Below are positions 35,865-49,289 of a stretch of DNA of 64,000 nt, one piece after another. The first letter of the stretch is position 1; every line of letters begins with the position of its first letter. The position numbers and the translations under genes were made by a program. This stretch comes from Plutella xylostella (Eukaryota > Arthropoda > Insecta > Lepidoptera > Plutellidae). A model generated the notes under the pieces. It saw only the letters and a program-made list of their open reading frames with translations. It did no database searches and had not been told where the DNA came from. The DNA lies in NCBI RefSeq assembly GCF_932276165.1, contig NC_063987.1, positions 496,001 to 560,000 of the forward strand. The letters run 5' to 3'.

Positions 35865-38800
35865 CCTCACAGCTTCGTTCAAAAGTGAAATTAATGTTTA
35901 CCCCCATTTCGTGTACACTCTGTTCGCAAAATTTGTGTGCCCTTAGAGGTTATATTTTAGTAACGCCAACGTAAATACACATTTTGTTGACAGGAGAAAT
36001 ATTGGGCTGGTTGTTGGTGGTTCACATTATTTTACTTACATTATTGGGGTGCACCGAGTGACGTATCAACACCAACAGGACCGGCACACCCTGAGCTTAG
36101 ATTCTCATGACATGTTGTGCGACCATTTTGTAAACGTTAAACTGTTTTCATACGCACAAAGGTCCGAAAAACTATATTTTTATAGCAAATTAATTCATAA
36201 TGTCCACTTCTTAGCCTCGAAAACTTTTCAAAGATTAATTTTAATTAAATTAAAGAAAAAAGGCGTAAGTATTTTCATATCTTGTATAAACGTTGACTTC
36301 CGAACATCAACGACTGAATGAATAATTCTGATAAACGTTCGCAATATCTAGGTAGTATACAAATTAGTACATAGATAGGAACATTATATTATTATTACTA
36401 TGTACCTACACATTGACAATTGTGATTAAACGACGCACAGCTAACCAACCAGAAGAACCACTCGGCTCGATTCAATCAATATTTATAACCACATTAAAAT
36501 ACAACATAAACGGCACAACCCGAGTATTATGTCAAAGCGGATGTGCTCTGTACTGAAAATTTAATTTAGGTACTCTACTAACATATTCATGAACATCGTC
36601 AATTCAGTCTGAATCGCAGGGAAGCACATTGTTCGTGCTATAGGTGTGTATGTAATACCGCCGTGCTCAGATTAATTCATTAAACTTAATGGTTACTTTA
36701 AAAAAACAGTTTTATCAAGACGATCACTTTAATTAACATTACGTTAAATGACGTCTCTGTTCGGGAGATGAATAATTTTATTAATAGACTTTATTTCAAT
36801 AAATATAAGACGTTACGTTTCAATTAGAGACTGATAGCTTCGTGGAGTCTAAATAAAAATACCTATTCTTTAAAAAAATACATATAAGTACTTACAACTA
36901 ATTCTGAAGATAATTCCAAAAGAATCCACGTCAGGGACTGTAGGGAGCAGGTCTACTACGGCAAAGCCTACCTTTTGTACCCTTGTGTTTGTATTTTTTG
37001 TACGTATCAATCAATCTGAAGGTAATTTACTTGCGCCACAATAAATATCTCGTTTTATTCGATGTATACTTTCCCACATATTTACTCCCACCTCCCATCC
37101 CACTTTTTAAATATACCTAAGTAGTCCAAATAAAAAGATCCGAAAAAATCATAGAAATGTCTGTGTAATGTAAAATGCCTCATTGTTGTGTTTATTCTGA
37201 GGCCGCGGGCCCCCGGGAAATCACCCTCAGAATAAAATATCAACCTTATATTTATCCACGGCACGGTTCATTTAGGTTTGTTAGTTGTTACTAAACATCC
37301 AAGTATATTATTTAACAGTAGAAAAAAACTTTGAATTACATAATCTATCATAGTTTTCTCCTAAATACGCTATCGCGCTGAGGGCACACACACACACACA
37401 GTCGACAGACTTATATCTATGCGCCTACTAGACTATATCTATGCCCTTTCTATGCGGGCAAAAAATATGTATTTAACAGTAAAGATCGTTAGAACGATAC
37501 GTAGGTGTAAAAGATGTTCGAGAAAAAACCCACAGAAAAATGCAAATCTTTTTCATTTCAGCGGGCTTTGAAAATTTTCTCTTGAATAATTTCAGTAAGA
37601 TAATGTAAAGGAAAGTAATTCCATATAATATCAAAGTTTTACTTTCATGTTTACAGACTTTTAAAATTGGTAAATCGCTTTTTGAATTTCTGATAAAGTA
37701 CTTAAAAGAAGTTTAGAAAGAACATAAAACAACAATAACAACCTAAAATGTTACGAGCACTTTATATAATATATAATGTTCTCTATCAAAAGTACTTACT
37801 TGTATCTATCCAAGTGCCCACCCAAGTGTGTCTACAGTGCTCAGAATTCTGGACAAGTAAAACTGACCTTTCACGTTGTGGGTTCACGCCTGAGCTCAGC
37901 TGAGCTAGGCCTTTGTCTACAAAGCCTATATTCCAGTGACCTGTTTCTGCCTTCATTAGCCAGACGCCATATCTTTGTCCTGAGCTAACTAGCGTTAACG
38001 AGGTGCTAACGACTCTATTATACTTGTCACATCAAATGACACCTTATTAAGAAGAGTTCGTAGGATCAAATTTAGTTAATACGATTGATATGTTACTCGT
38101 TATTTTCTTGTGGTAGCCAAGTTAACTAAGTATATATATATATATATACTTTTTTGGGTTGCAAAAAGTCCTCCGAAGTGGAAGGATACATTATAATATA
38201 GGTATTAGGTACCTAGCTATATTAAACAAACTGACTGATATTTATCAGCTAATGCTTAGCCAGTGAATGAACATAGTAAATATATCTGAATATACCTCAG
38301 AAGTGAAAATATAAGTCAGAAATCCTGCCATAAACAGTCGCAGCAATTACTGTTCGATCAGCCACAACCGCGATCTAGTTAACAAGCTTATTCACTAACC
38401 ACAACAAAACCTACACAACTGAGAATCCCCATCACTTCTCGATCCATCGCTGGGCGCATAGCAATAATCTACCAGATCTGCCCGGCTCGCGCGGAGGTTG
38501 ATACCCAGCCAGCAATGTACTTTGAATGGGAGATAATGTCGATACAGCTGAGCTAGTTAGGGACCAAAGGCAACTTGATTTCAGGAAATCAACTCATTAG
38601 CTGCGCCATAACCGGGACACAACTGCTCGGGGAAGTTTATAAAGCAGTTTGCTTTGGTTGAGAACATACTGAAGTTAGTACCTATACCTACCTAAAAAGG
38701 ATTAATAGTTTAATTTTGAGCCCTAACACAGAAGGGCGGTTAGTCACGTGACATGGAATAGCTTTTTTTTGTGAATTCTGGGCCTTTTGGGCTTAGTATA

Positions 38801-38941
38801 TTTGCCACTTTAGCAACACTCTGTAGAAAACGCGTAATTCCCGAAAAAGCGTAATAAACGAGAGAAGCTTTCATACTCAACGTTGAATAATACATAGTTT
38901 TTGACGTATTGAACAATGTATTGTTGTATGTTCTTTTTTAA
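35865..38941. other. Region with no supported gene
   Basis: 3 kb of AT-rich DNA. It has a (CA)n run near 37384 and a (TA)n palindrome near 38132. ORFs at 36049-36321, 37082-37264 and 37776-37988 lack recognisable domains. Confidence 0.4.
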
Positions 38942-39017
38942 GCGGCCCCTAGACGATCAATTAGGTATATTGCGCAATATAAAAAAAAATGTGCAATATA
39001 ATTAATCGTCTAGGGTC

Positions 39018-39287
39018 AAGGTACTATTCCGTGCGTCGCGACAGTCGTCAGCCGCGCGCGACTGTCATTTTGTCCCCTATACAGGGACGGTGGCCCAAAG
39101 AGTGACGTCCAAAGGAAAATGTTTGATTCCTTAGGTCAAGGAACCTAAGGAATCAAATATTTTCCTTTGGACGTCACTCTTTGGGCCACCCTGTATGTCT
39201 GTCGCAGCAGAGCCATACATTTTCATACTCTGACAGTCGTAAGCCGCGCGAGGCCTACGACTGTTGCGATGCACGGAATAGTACCTT
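39018..39287. mobile_element. Middle MITE of the nest, 270 bp
   Basis: Inverted termini AAGGTACTATTCCGTGC (39018-39034) and GCACGGAATAGTACCTT (39271-39287) are perfect over 17 bp and continue imperfectly through CGACAGTCGTCAGCCGCGCG. The inner element sits in its centre. Confidence 0.8.
39082..39193. mobile_element. Innermost near-perfect palindromic MITE, 112 bp, TA duplication
   Basis: CAGGGACGGTGGCCCAAAGA at the left is mirrored by TCTTTGGGCCACCCTG at the right; almost the whole element folds back on itself around a loop near 39136. TA flanks both ends (39080-39081, 39194-39195). Confidence 0.85.
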
Positions 39288-39392
39288 TAATATTGAAGAT
39301 TGAGCAAACGTCATTTGGATTCAAAACTCAATTCAATCTTATTGCAAAAAATATATATATTGCATAATGTTATTGTAGGTCTAGGGTCCGCC

Positions 39393-39641
39393 TTAATGTG
39401 AAATAGCATGAATTTCAATTTGAATAACTTTAGTTTGGAATTCAATCTATTTTCGGATCTATTAAGCCCAAAGCAAACAAGCATTTATCGGTGTATTACA
39501 GCTATGTGGGCTGTTTCTTTGTTCTAATTAGAGGGTAGTATTGTACTACAGTCGGGTCAAACGTTTCAATGGAAGTGGAAATTAATGCGGTGACTATACA
39601 GCCTCTGTGCCACAGACCTTTGGTACAGAGTCTGTGGTGAG
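39393..39641. other. Spacer between MITE nest and MITE copy B
   Basis: Unremarkable AT-rich DNA. A small hairpin CACAGACCTTTGG...CAGAGTCTGTGG lies near 39609-39638. Confidence 0.4.
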
Positions 39642-39992
39642 CAGGGAGGTTATTCTATCCTAATCCTAACTAATATTATAAATGCTAACTGTGTCTGTCT
39701 GTCTGTCTGTCTGTTACTCTTTCACGCCAAAACTACTGAACGGATTGAAATGAAATTTGGTACACAGATGGTCTAGACCCTGAGAAAGAACATAGGCGAT
39801 AGAATTTTTATCGCGGAATTCCCACGGGAAAACTTTTTAAGACGAAGCGAAGCTCGCGGGAACAGCTAGTACTCTATACAGAAGAACAAACGAGAGCTGT
39901 CATGCCATCGGCATTAATACAACAAGATAGAGTCGTGACTCGCGTAGCATCGCTCCGAAACTTAGGTTTTCATCACATAGAGTGACCCCCTG
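39642..39992. mobile_element. MITE family M copy B, interrupted near its left end
   Basis: The left terminus CAGGGAGGTTATTCTAT (39642-39658) and right terminus ATAGAGTGACCCCCTG match copies A and C; the interior AACGAGAGCTGTC-like block follows after 39870. About 0.2 kb of Helitron-like sequence lies between the left terminus and the rest. Confidence 0.7.
39659..39869 (+). mobile_element. Short non-autonomous Helitron-like element
   Basis: Starts with a CTAATATTATAAATGCTAAC block, has (GTCT)n near 39690, then GATTGAAATGAAATTTGGTA, and ends AAGCTCGCGGGAACAGCTAG followed by T. This block order and the CTAG|T end are those of very common short lepidopteran Helitrons. The exact 5' border is unclear. 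Confidence 0.55.
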
Positions 39993-40832
39993 GGCATGAT
40001 GGATGGCCTGGTTTTAATGAATGCCCACCAAATTTGCTGTTTCATCCCGTTCTATTGTGTACAGCGATTAGTCGGCGAGGTGAACTGCTTTTTTATTTAC
40101 TCAGGGAATTCATGATGATAATTGAACTTTTTTAAAGGTAATTTTAACGTGTTTTGTTCGCAAATTGTAATTAGAGATTCTAAAAAGTACAAACAGTGTA
40201 AAAGAGACAGTGGTTAGTTTTTTCATATGATAAAGCCAAAACTGTTGCTTAGTGCAAAGCGATTCCCCGTTATTCGTGTGAAAGTGTGAATGAAAACCTT
40301 CTAAATAAAAAAATAAGAAGAGATAGGTACAGACCTACTTATTATCTTTTTGTGTCCCGTAGGCGCAATATCGGCCGAAAATAATAGATTTTGTAATGTG
40401 TCTGATTTCACGGTTAACAAAAGAAACCTACTTGTACTAAAAAAAACTAGGTAAGTACGCGATTTCCTTTGGCCGCTCTCTCTCCCTTTAACCCTTTTTT
40501 TATTTTACTGGCCAAGTAATTCCCCGGCTGGCACCTTTTCATTTGCCGTACTTATTATCTTTTTAGCAACCCTCTCAGGTACACCTTTTATTTCTTTAGC
40601 ACTCGTTTAGCTAACTGAACTTTGTAAAAGAAAAATACACTTTTTTCCACACAACAACAAAAATTTCAGCCAGACGCAATCTCATTAATAAATAAATTAC
40701 TTTCGTCAACATAAAAAAAGGAATACCTACACAAAATAGGTTAGTACAATGACTATGTAAGTAGGTATCTCCTAGATAAAGCATTAATAAAAAAACCGAT
40801 ACAATTCCCCACCCTTTAGAAATGAAACCATG
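39993..40832. other. Spacer with no supported feature
   Basis: AT-rich DNA between MITE copy B and the TA-flanked transposon; nothing further seen. Confidence 0.4.
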
Positions 40833-40834
40833 TA

Positions 40835-41901
40835 TAGTGCCACAATCTTATCTGTTCCGGTGGTCAAAATGTGTACTAACGAGACGTCATTGTCAAACGT
40901 CATTTCATACTCTGTGCGTTATTTGAGTTGTCAATTTCTGCGAAGAGGCTGACGCTACGTTATTTAATTTGTTTTGTGATTTTCTGGGTGTAAAAATGCC
41001 AAAAGCGCTGAAAAGTGATGCAAGAAAAGTAATACTAGATATATTGGCTTTTATGCAGGAAGAATAACGTATTCATGCGCCTTTAATTCCGTTAGAAAAA
41101 TTTAAAGAACGAGTTGCAGCGGCTACAGGTTAGTGTTGCCAAATATGACGAATAATTTTACCCATATACTCACATGTAATTTTATTAATATTTTCCCGAG
41201 AGACCCGTACCCCAGCAGTGGGGACGGGATGGGTCGTGATGAAAGTATATAATCTTTATTTTTCTTTGATCACAGGTGTGAGTGAAGCTGCGTACCTATA
41301 CCTTAGCCAGTATACCAAGAAGAATTTCTCGCACCTGCAGCGATTTTAGACGAAATAATTATGATTAATGACATCTTCTTCTTCCACTACGAGTATCAAG
41401 GGTTGGCTAGAAGAAATGGATTTTTGGCAATTAGTCTTTGTACATTGTCTGAATTTCTTTTAATTTTATGCTCTTTGTTTCTTGTTACTTAAGAAAATGA
41501 AAAAAATAACGTGTTCATAAATAAATAAATAATAATTAAGTACGATAGTTTTCTATCTCGTTATTCCCACGACCCACGGATATTACCTATATCATTGTAA
41601 AATCTAGATTTAATGTCTTATATCAGAACAGAACATAATCAGAACTAATTTTGTTTCTGTTCGCCGTGGACAATTTTTTTATACAACAAATGTCGTTTGA
41701 TATATTATATCCTCTTTCATTTACTATCGATCGATCCTATATTTTGATTTATCTATACTTATGAATGTACCTAATTATAAAAATAGGTAATAGCAGAAAT
41801 GAGTTGTCGTTTAAACCAGAAATAGGCAAAATTTAATCGATGGCATCACTGGATTCAATGACAGCGACGTCGCCACCGGAACAGATAAGATTGTGGCACT
41901 A
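40835..41901 (+). mobile_element. Tc1/mariner-type transposon remnant, 1067 bp, with transposase 5' end
   Basis: 29-bp inverted termini (40835-40863 and 41873-41901) begin TAGTGCCACAATCTTATCTG and are perfect by eye. TA flanks both ends (40833-40834, 41902-41903). Inside is the start of a transposase gene with an intron; the catalytic domain is gone. The termini are closely related to the MITE at 19943-20285. Confidence 0.88.
40996..41350 (+). pseudogene. Transposase N-terminal exons, broken
   Basis: ATG at 40996 opens MPKALKSDARKVILDILAFM then an in-frame stop at 41065. The frame continues IPLEKFKERVAAATG to a G|GTTAGT donor near 41130, and after a TTTGATCACAG acceptor (41275) resumes VSEAAYLYLSQYTKK before a stop near 41350. 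The layout resembles the helix-turn-helix start of DDE-type transposases found widely in insects. The family assignment is from memory and uncertain; that it is broken is clear. Confidence 0.55.
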
Positions 41902-41903
41902 TA

Positions 41904-43412
41904 TCACAGATATTGTAGCTTCCACACAGATCACACTGTTCGTGTTTTATTTCTACATAGATAACTGAATCAAAAGTATCATAAGCTATGTTATACAAAT
42001 ACCATCATCATCATTCTGAATCTATTCACTGCTGGACATGGTCTCTCACAATCGCCACAACACTCTGTCCTCGGCCTTCCTCATCCAGCCACTACCTTAC
42101 TTTAGCAGCAGCCGTAGATTTTTTTTAGCTCTTTTTCTTTTTAATTGTCTGGGATTTTTAACTTCCGTTAAAATATAATGTGCAGATGCACTGAGTGGTC
42201 CGACTCTATTCTCACACATTGTCGAGTGCTAAAAGCATTGTCATGTTTTTATCAGACTGTTCATATTTTAGTTGACAAATCACTACCAAAATACTTCTAC
42301 GTCAGTAGTGTATCTAAAAAACACAGCTGTAAATCAGATAACTTAGAACCTTGAAACCTTTGAAATTTTGAGAAAAGTTTGTTATTTTAATCAGAAACTC
42401 ATATCTCCTTTGATTAAATTATGGAAAGCTTACCGGCACTAATATAAGGTAAAAACATACATAGAATACTATGTGCGAGGTACAATGCACGAGGTGCATG
42501 AATTACCTATATATCTGTAAAATACATAGCGAAGCAGTTTCGTTTAAAAAGGGCTTGTATTATTTATTTTTACTAAAATATAAAAGCTATCAGGATAATA
42601 CATATTAACATGTAACATGAAGCGCTCATGAAAATAAGTTTCAAAGTAATTCCTCTGTTTTTGAACGTACGTTTATAATTTACCTAAATAATTATTATGT
42701 TACCTAATACCTTAAATAAGCATTATTCACGTAAGATCAAGTACCAAGCTGGTAAACTACTTAGCTATGTTTTATAACGTATAAATTTTAATTACGAGTA
42801 ATATTTCATTCCAAAATCTTGTTAAGAAATTTTAAGTAGTCATAAAACATGCTTACACAATGTTGTATTTAATTCTTGTTCATGATTAAAATCTTTTATG
42901 TTGAAACTTTGTTATGATTAAAAGTTTCAGACTGTGTGTTTTATAAAACATATTTTATAAAGGTATACAGACGATACTTATTGTATGTAAATATTAATCA
43001 AGAGATACTCTGTCCTCAGCCTTCCTCTACTATAATTAATTTTCTAACCGATCTGCGCAATATCATTTTGAAACAACTTGATCAATTTGGAACAACCATA
43101 TTTTTAATTTCCGAAATTAAACAGTAAGTAAACACATCTGCTTGAGTTTTGGGCGAAAGAGATCGTAACCCACAAGCATTTCTTGAACGTGTTAATTTAA
43201 AGTTTGCACACCTGTGTACTGTGTAGGTAGATATTACTTTCTCAACACAAAACCATTACTTTCCTACAGCAACGTTCGAAACTATGAATAGTAGCGCCTG
43301 TAGAGTTTATTAACTTAAATAAACTTAAAACTCTCATAAAATAGTACGAATGACTGAGCATGCTGTTACAAAACTTTAGCGAGGCCAGGTAAGATACTAA
43401 ACGTAGTTACAG
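41904..43412. other. Spacer with a LINE 3' fragment
   Basis: Contains an RTE-type LINE 3' fragment at 42003-42101 and a tiny related piece at about 43006-43030. The ORF at 42936-43127 has no recognisable domain. Confidence 0.45.
42003..42101 (-). mobile_element. 3' end fragment of an RTE-type LINE
   Basis: The minus strand reads GTAGTGGCTGGATGAGGAAG, GCCGAGGACAGAGTGTTGTGG and CATGTCCAGCAGTGAATAGA with a (TGATGA) tail, matching the fragment at 52168-52435 closely. Confidence 0.75.
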
Positions 43413-43525
43413 CTGGGGGGTTACTCTATACTGACGAAAAACGAACGAACGAGAGCTGTCGTGCAATCGGCACGTTTATTACAACTTCTCGCTGCTCGTT
43501 TTTCGTCATACAGAGTGACCCCCAG
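43413..43525. mobile_element. MITE family M copy C, 113 bp, uninterrupted
   Basis: Inverted ends CTGGGGGGTTACTCTATACT and CGTCATACAGAGTGACCCCC AG; the arms continue through GACGAAAAACGA. It is the shortest and only uninterrupted copy, and so the reference for copies A and B. Target duplication not resolved. Confidence 0.85.
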
Positions 43526-44200
43526 TACCTACAGCTAGTAAACGATTCTCACAACACCTTGTAAAGAAGATGGATACGTTTTCAGGATCCCACAAAACTT
43601 ATTTTAATTAAAACTTTGTTATATCTCAGTTATTCTTGGTATCACTCTTATGCGCCGCGTGGGATGACTTGCCTGAAACTTTCATGAACTACAAACGCGT
43701 CTAGTTAAGATTTTCAGATGGTTTAAAGTTTTTAACAGAATAAAAAAAAACCTGAGTGAACACTACGTCGCTATAACTGAAAATTTAGCGAGGATTTCAG
43801 TATTAAATGATAAAACACCACACCTAACTCTGTCTCTCTCTACCGGCAATCCCAAGGTCGTCGGTCCAGCCGGAGGGCGTCCCATGTCACTGCCATCATC
43901 AAAAATTTAAGCCCAGATTTGTAGTACAAGCTTGAAAAATATTCAGCAATATGTCTACCTATTGAATTATTCACGCAAAAGGTGCTCGTACCCGTCCATC
44001 TATCAAGAAATAACATTATGTAAATGAGAAGGTAGTTTATATTTGATACGGTCAGCGATATTTCCGCATCTTTTCACGCCATTTTGTAGATTAACTATTT
44101 CAGCAGCCTTCATATATTTTCGTTCACCACTAAATCTAGCCCTCAGATTCATAGACCGTATTGTAAATTTACAACAAGGTTAAAATTTACTTTGAAACAC
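43526..44200. other. Spacer left of the giant LTR element
   Basis: AT-rich DNA with no supported feature. It ends in GAAACAC, of which ACAC (44197-44200) is the left target duplication of the giant element. Confidence 0.4.
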
Positions 44201-44344
44201 TGTAATATACCCCCCCCTGTAGTGACTCTCTTCGGACTCTAACCTACCTATTTGAGACGTATTTTTCGCCCTAACTAAACTGAAACGAACTGAAGAGAAG
44301 TTTTGTAACGGTATACGTGTTTTGCATTATTCGTTTGGCCAATA

Positions 44345-44399
44345 CGTGATCGTCTAGTCTAGCGGTTAGGACTCTACATTGCCGAAGTAACTCAAGTTC
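44345..44399 (+). other. tRNA-His-like relic lacking the anticodon, left LTR
   Basis: CGTGATCGTCTAG, GCGGTTAGGACTCTACATT and GCCGAAGTAACTCAAGTTC follow the order of tRNA-His (acceptor, D arm, anticodon stem, T arm). A 4-bp CTAG repeat is inserted in the D loop, and the bases expected at the GTG anticodon are missing. The 3' half of the acceptor stem is lost. Not a functional tRNA. Confidence 0.6.
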
Positions 44400-44780
44400 T
44401 TTTAGGAGGTTGAGAGAATCCCTACCCTAGCACAAATCCCTAGAACCCTAGTTCATAATCCCTAGTTTATCTAATTTTTAGGACAACAGAACAAAGCTCA
44501 AGCAATAGTTATTTCTTAAAAAATATACATAATTGAGAGTGATTTAAAAATATATATTATATATATATATATAAAAAAAGGGTTTTTAATTTGAATAGAA
44601 GGTGCGCCCCGCCTCGCACACCCTATGAAGGACGACCAGATCCGTCCACCAGACCCATCTACCTTCTCTAGCCCACTGGCTCTATTCAAACTGTTTTTTT
44701 TGTCAGTCAGTCCCTAGGAAAGGATCTATTGATTGGGATCCAGATGATGTTAATAATATTTTATTCAGCTTCACAATTCA

Positions 44781-45216
44781 GCACGGATATCTCCTGAACC
44801 TACTCTTGTATTTTCGACACGGATATTCCCTGAGTCTACTTATACATTTATTCGACACGGATATTTCCTGAGTCTACTTAATAATGTGTAATAGTTATTC
44901 GGCACGGATAGTTCCTGAGCCTACTTCTGTATCCATAATATGCAATAATTATTCGGCACGGATATTTCCTGAGCCTACTCTTGTATTTTCGACACGGATA
45001 TTCCCTGAGTCTACTTATACATTTATTCGACACGGATATTTCCTGAGTCTACTTAATAATGTGTAATAGTTATTTGGCACGGATATCTTATGTATCCATA
45101 ATGTGTAATAGTTATTCGGCACGGATATTTCCTGAGCCTACTCTTGTATTTTCGACACGGATATTCCCTGAGTCTACTTATACATTTATTCGACACGGAT
45201 ATTTCCTGAGTCTACT
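44781..45216. repeat. CACGGATATTTCCTGAG minisatellite, 11 copies, left LTR
   Basis: Eleven copies of a core CACGGATATTYCCTGAGYCT separated by spacers of about 20-40 bp, arranged in a higher-order unit of three or four. ORFs 44884-45066 and 45059-45271 are translations of this repeat, not genes. Confidence 0.9.
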
Positions 45217-48200
45217 CATGTGTATCGTCACAGTACAATGTCTTCCAATAATGGACATAATTAGAATATAATTACTATCTCCCATTTCAGCTTGTGTCAA
45301 GAGCAATCACTCAAATGTATCTCTATATTGTAGATCTCAGAGTTATGTGACAATTAATATTTTATCGATGCTGGCTTGTGTCTACCATGGTACCTACAAG
45401 TTGTTCGAGGTGGTTTCCCTGCCTCTAATTAACTTCATCACAGTCAAGCACAACATTACTTATTAATAACTAACTGTCATCATCTCCTCCTGTATATAGT
45501 ATGTATATTGGTCAGTTTGTAAGAAGAATCCAATTCAGCAACTGCTTTCCTTTACCCAAGCTGATAAGAAGTCATTTCAATTTATTTATCGGTAGTAAGT
45601 AACTCATGTACTATGAAAATATTTTCCTATCTTATTCAAAACTTAGTAAATTTTATTTAGAATAGAATACAGTTGAAACTCTTATGGTCGCCAATCGCCT
45701 CAAAGACTCTAATTATAAATTTTGTTTAATATTATCAACATCTTATCCAAACCCAAATCAATAATTATTTATATTAGCAGAATTAAAGGAGAATAATAAG
45801 TATAATAAATTATTACTAATCACTTAATATGTAAAAGTTGTCATGGTCACAGTCAATAATATATAGCCAATGATACCCATTTAACCTTCAAAAGTAAAAT
45901 TGCATGAATATTCACTATGGAAATATTTATTTTATCTTTTCCAAATATTTCAGTTAACTTAAAATAGTGTTAGTGCTCCTATGGCCGCCATCCAACACAT
46001 TGACCCTACGGGTATAAGTATCTAATTGAAGGTATTTATTTTATTTAATCAGACAAGTAGATAACTTTAGTAAAAGTAAAGTTGGTGCTCAACTAGGTCG
46101 GAAACTGACTCATTGACCCTATTATTTATTAATTTTGTTTAATATTCTTAACATCTTTTCCAAAGCAAAATCAATCTTTATTTATATTAATAAAAGGGTA
46201 TAATGCAGGTTTTTAAGTATTATAAATTATCATTAACTTGCTGAATTTATAAGAATTGTCTTAGTCACAGTCAGTCAGGTACAAGTTATGGCCAATATAA
46301 CCATTGAATAAAAGGAATACTTACTAAATTACATGAATTCTATTCTGTTTTCTGATACATAACTAGTAATTGAGGTACTGAAGTAAATACCTATTGAATT
46401 CCAATAAAGCAACCTTTACATACTTAGGTGGGTAAGTAAGTACCACAATCATACCTATCACATATGTAGATCAGTAAGAAGCCTAGATTCACTAAGCATA
46501 CATACATCAATAACATTCACCACACATGAGATACAAAAGGATAGCTTGTTTTCCCCTAAAATTCAATAACCTACTCTCCCACAGCCTAAACCTAACTGCT
46601 TAGCATCTAAGTGGTTTGAAGATGAAATGCATTTTATACAAACCCACATTTTACACAATGTTCCTAGTATCAAGTACCTAGTAAGTAAGTATAACACTGG
46701 TGTCCCTTAAATGTTTGTTGGTTTTGTTGCTGCCTAATTGTTAAGTATGTTTTTTCTTTTATGATAAACAATACTTCAAATACCTGAATTTACCAAGTGT
46801 AGCTAAACCCATAATAAAACCATAGAGAATCATTAAACTAGTGAATCACACAAGTACACACAATAATTATTCAAGTAGAAACATAGTATTTTATGAAAAT
46901 ATGGTCCGGCCAATTTTCATCCCGGTGGAAAAATGTTTAAAATCATTTCAAATATTAAGAATACAAGTAATAAGTAATGTTTATAATAACCACTCTTAGA
47001 GAATCAAAGTAGGTTGAGCTAGCTGTAGATTTTAAATTACTTAAGTACTAAATAGAAATGCTGATTCAAATAAGAATATAATTTTGCTAAATAGATTCAT
47101 AGCTTAATATGAATAACCTGAAGCATATTCTTCATTCTGGTTTCAAGACTGAATAGATAAGTACATGCTTACATGAGAACTAGATGGAGTTGGTAGAAAT
47201 AAGTTTATATTGTGTATCTCAGGAGATAAGTAAATAAGTACCGACTACCTAGGAATATGAATCTTTTTGTAACCTAAACAATTTCAGAATGATCTAATAT
47301 GTTACCTAATAGATTTACTTAAATTGCAAGCACTTATCACTGAATAGGATTCCACATAATTATGTTATATATCTGATGAATCATCCATTATTATTACTTA
47401 GGTACTTATTCAGATTGTTGTGCAAGCCTAGTAAGTTTGTAAACCAAATATGTTGGAACATAGGTTATGATCCACCACAATGAAACATAGGTACATCTAA
47501 TGGTCTGTATTATGCTAATTACTGTTCTTTACTGGGTATGCAAAGACTGCTGGGTGAAACAATTTCAGGTAGATAGATTGCTGTGAGTAAAAGTAACATA
47601 CTTAAATACTTGACTCATTAGCCATCATCTCAATAGAACATACTATTCAATATCTGTACTATATTGATATAAGTAACTAAGTTTATTCCTTCCAGGTAAA
47701 CAAACATAGCTTGATGAAACAAGTGGGGTAATTTTCCCATAGTCGAATGTACTTATGCTTGTAAATTGATTGTTTTATGTGATAGAATCTTTAAGGCTGA
47801 TTGATGAAGTAAAAGGTGGTTTCCTTGGGTCTCTCCTAATAAACCTAGGTACCCTAGCAGCCTTCAATTTCAAAATGGCCAAGAAGCTTAACAATAAATA
47901 ATGGGGAACAAGTGGATTTTAGGTTATGGAAATATTTGAATTTTGAAACCAGAACAAAATAAATAGATATTTTGATATTATGAATGGAGTGGAATATAGA
48001 TAATAATATGCTGTGATACCTCGAAATAGTGGTTATTATAAAATCCAATCGACACTTAGCTGAGGTTCCTTGTTGCGCCGCCGCCGGCTGGTCGAAGCTG
48101 CAATCCACCGTATCCACACACTTATAAAAATACATTCTCTATCCCCTTTTCCCTTTAAATAAAACTCTAAAATGCAAAGGCTTGATGTTATCACACGAAA

Positions 48201-48239
48201 TCCCGCGGGAAGACCAAGGGCGAGTTTTCTTCCCGAAAT

Positions 48240-48250
48240 CTATTTATAGC
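48240..48250 (-). promoter_or_regulatory. TATA box in the left giant LTR (minus strand)
   Basis: The minus strand reads GGCTATAAATAGATTTC. It lies about 720 bp inside the LTR from the TGTAAC end, a sensible distance for a U3 promoter. Confidence 0.5.
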
Positions 48251-48963
48251 CTCTCCTGACCATCGACTCCCTTTTTCTTTTTTTTTCTTTTCTTTTCCGG
48301 TTCATCCATCGAACTTTATCGATTCAACTCCATCCCCAAGATCCTAGACTACAGGTGGCGCCACTGAGCTAGACAATAACACAACTATTAAATATTTTTA
48401 AGGTAATAAACCGATGGACTATTGTTCTATAATTATTGATAATTAATATTATTATTATTTAACTAGTATTTACTAATTTCAAGTCCTGATTCGATTAATT
48501 AGAACTAAAAGATACTCAGTTGAGCGTCAAGGAGGCGTAGTACGTAAAGTGTCGCGTAAATTAGTGTTGTGCAAATCTGATCCTCATAATAATAACTTAT
48601 CACTATGGCGTCATTCATTTCAATAATCAAACAATAATTAACAGAGCCGTATAAACGGTTGAAACATAATATAACCGAATCTAGTATGATATCTCTTTAA
48701 ACTCTAAGCGTCAACAATAAGACTTGTACTTATTCTAGGTATCTGTCGATTCGAACGACACAACACCCCCCAAACATTACCATATAAGGAAATGCGTCAT
48801 CGAGTCTAACCCAATAGATGGCACTAGTGTGGCATTTCTACATCTCGGTATGGTTGTGTTTTCCAACCAGCGTATAGTCTTATTTTGCTTATAATAAAAA
48901 TTTCGCCCATCTATACATAAATATTGTAATAATGTATAAGTCTGCTACGGACGGACTATGTTC

Positions 48964-49155
48964 CGTTACAACCACCCCCTAAATTTTTAGGAAATGCAAT
49001 TGGATAAAAATTTACCTATCTAAGACTTATACATTATACATGAATAACGGTACATGAAAATAACAAACTAATATCACAACCTTACAATACAAATAAGTTT
49101 CGTTACAACCACCCCCTAAATTTTTAGGAAATGCAATTGGATAAAAATTTACCTA
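48964..49155 (-). repeat. 55-bp duplication of the LTR/interior junction
   Basis: The segment beginning CGTTACAACCACCCCCTAAA occurs at 48964-49018 and again at 49101-49155. It includes the last 7 bases of the LTR and the G-rich tract (minus strand) that would act as polypurine tract. Confidence 0.9.
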
Positions 49156-49289
49156 CTTAACTTGATAGACAATGATAACTCTATATCTTAGTGAAGGTGA
49201 TAAACCCCAACACTCTCATATTAAATTTACTTAATTCATAGTATTGTAACCAGTGTTTTATTGTCACTTAGTAATATTAAAACCAGGAT

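Larger units (their letters stand above)
38942..39392. mobile_element. Outer MITE of a three-level nest
   Basis: The left end GCGGCCCCTAGACGATCAAT pairs with the right end GTCTAGGGTCCGCC (39379-39392). Both sides carry ATTGCGCAATAT-like or ATTGCATAATG subterminal repeats, and the left part is itself a hairpin (CCTAGACGAT ... ATCGTCTAGG). The middle MITE interrupts it. Confidence 0.6.
44201..48970 (-). repeat. Giant LTR, left copy (3' LTR in minus orientation)
   Basis: 4770 bp, matching the right copy at an offset of 11,557-11,558. The only difference I found is one T in a T run near 44692-44699 (8 T here, 7 in the other). It contains a tRNA-His-like relic, an 11-copy minisatellite, two diverged 415-bp repeats (around 45730 and 46145) and a TATA box near one end. 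The ORF at 47854-48135 (minus) matches no family I know. Confidence 0.78.
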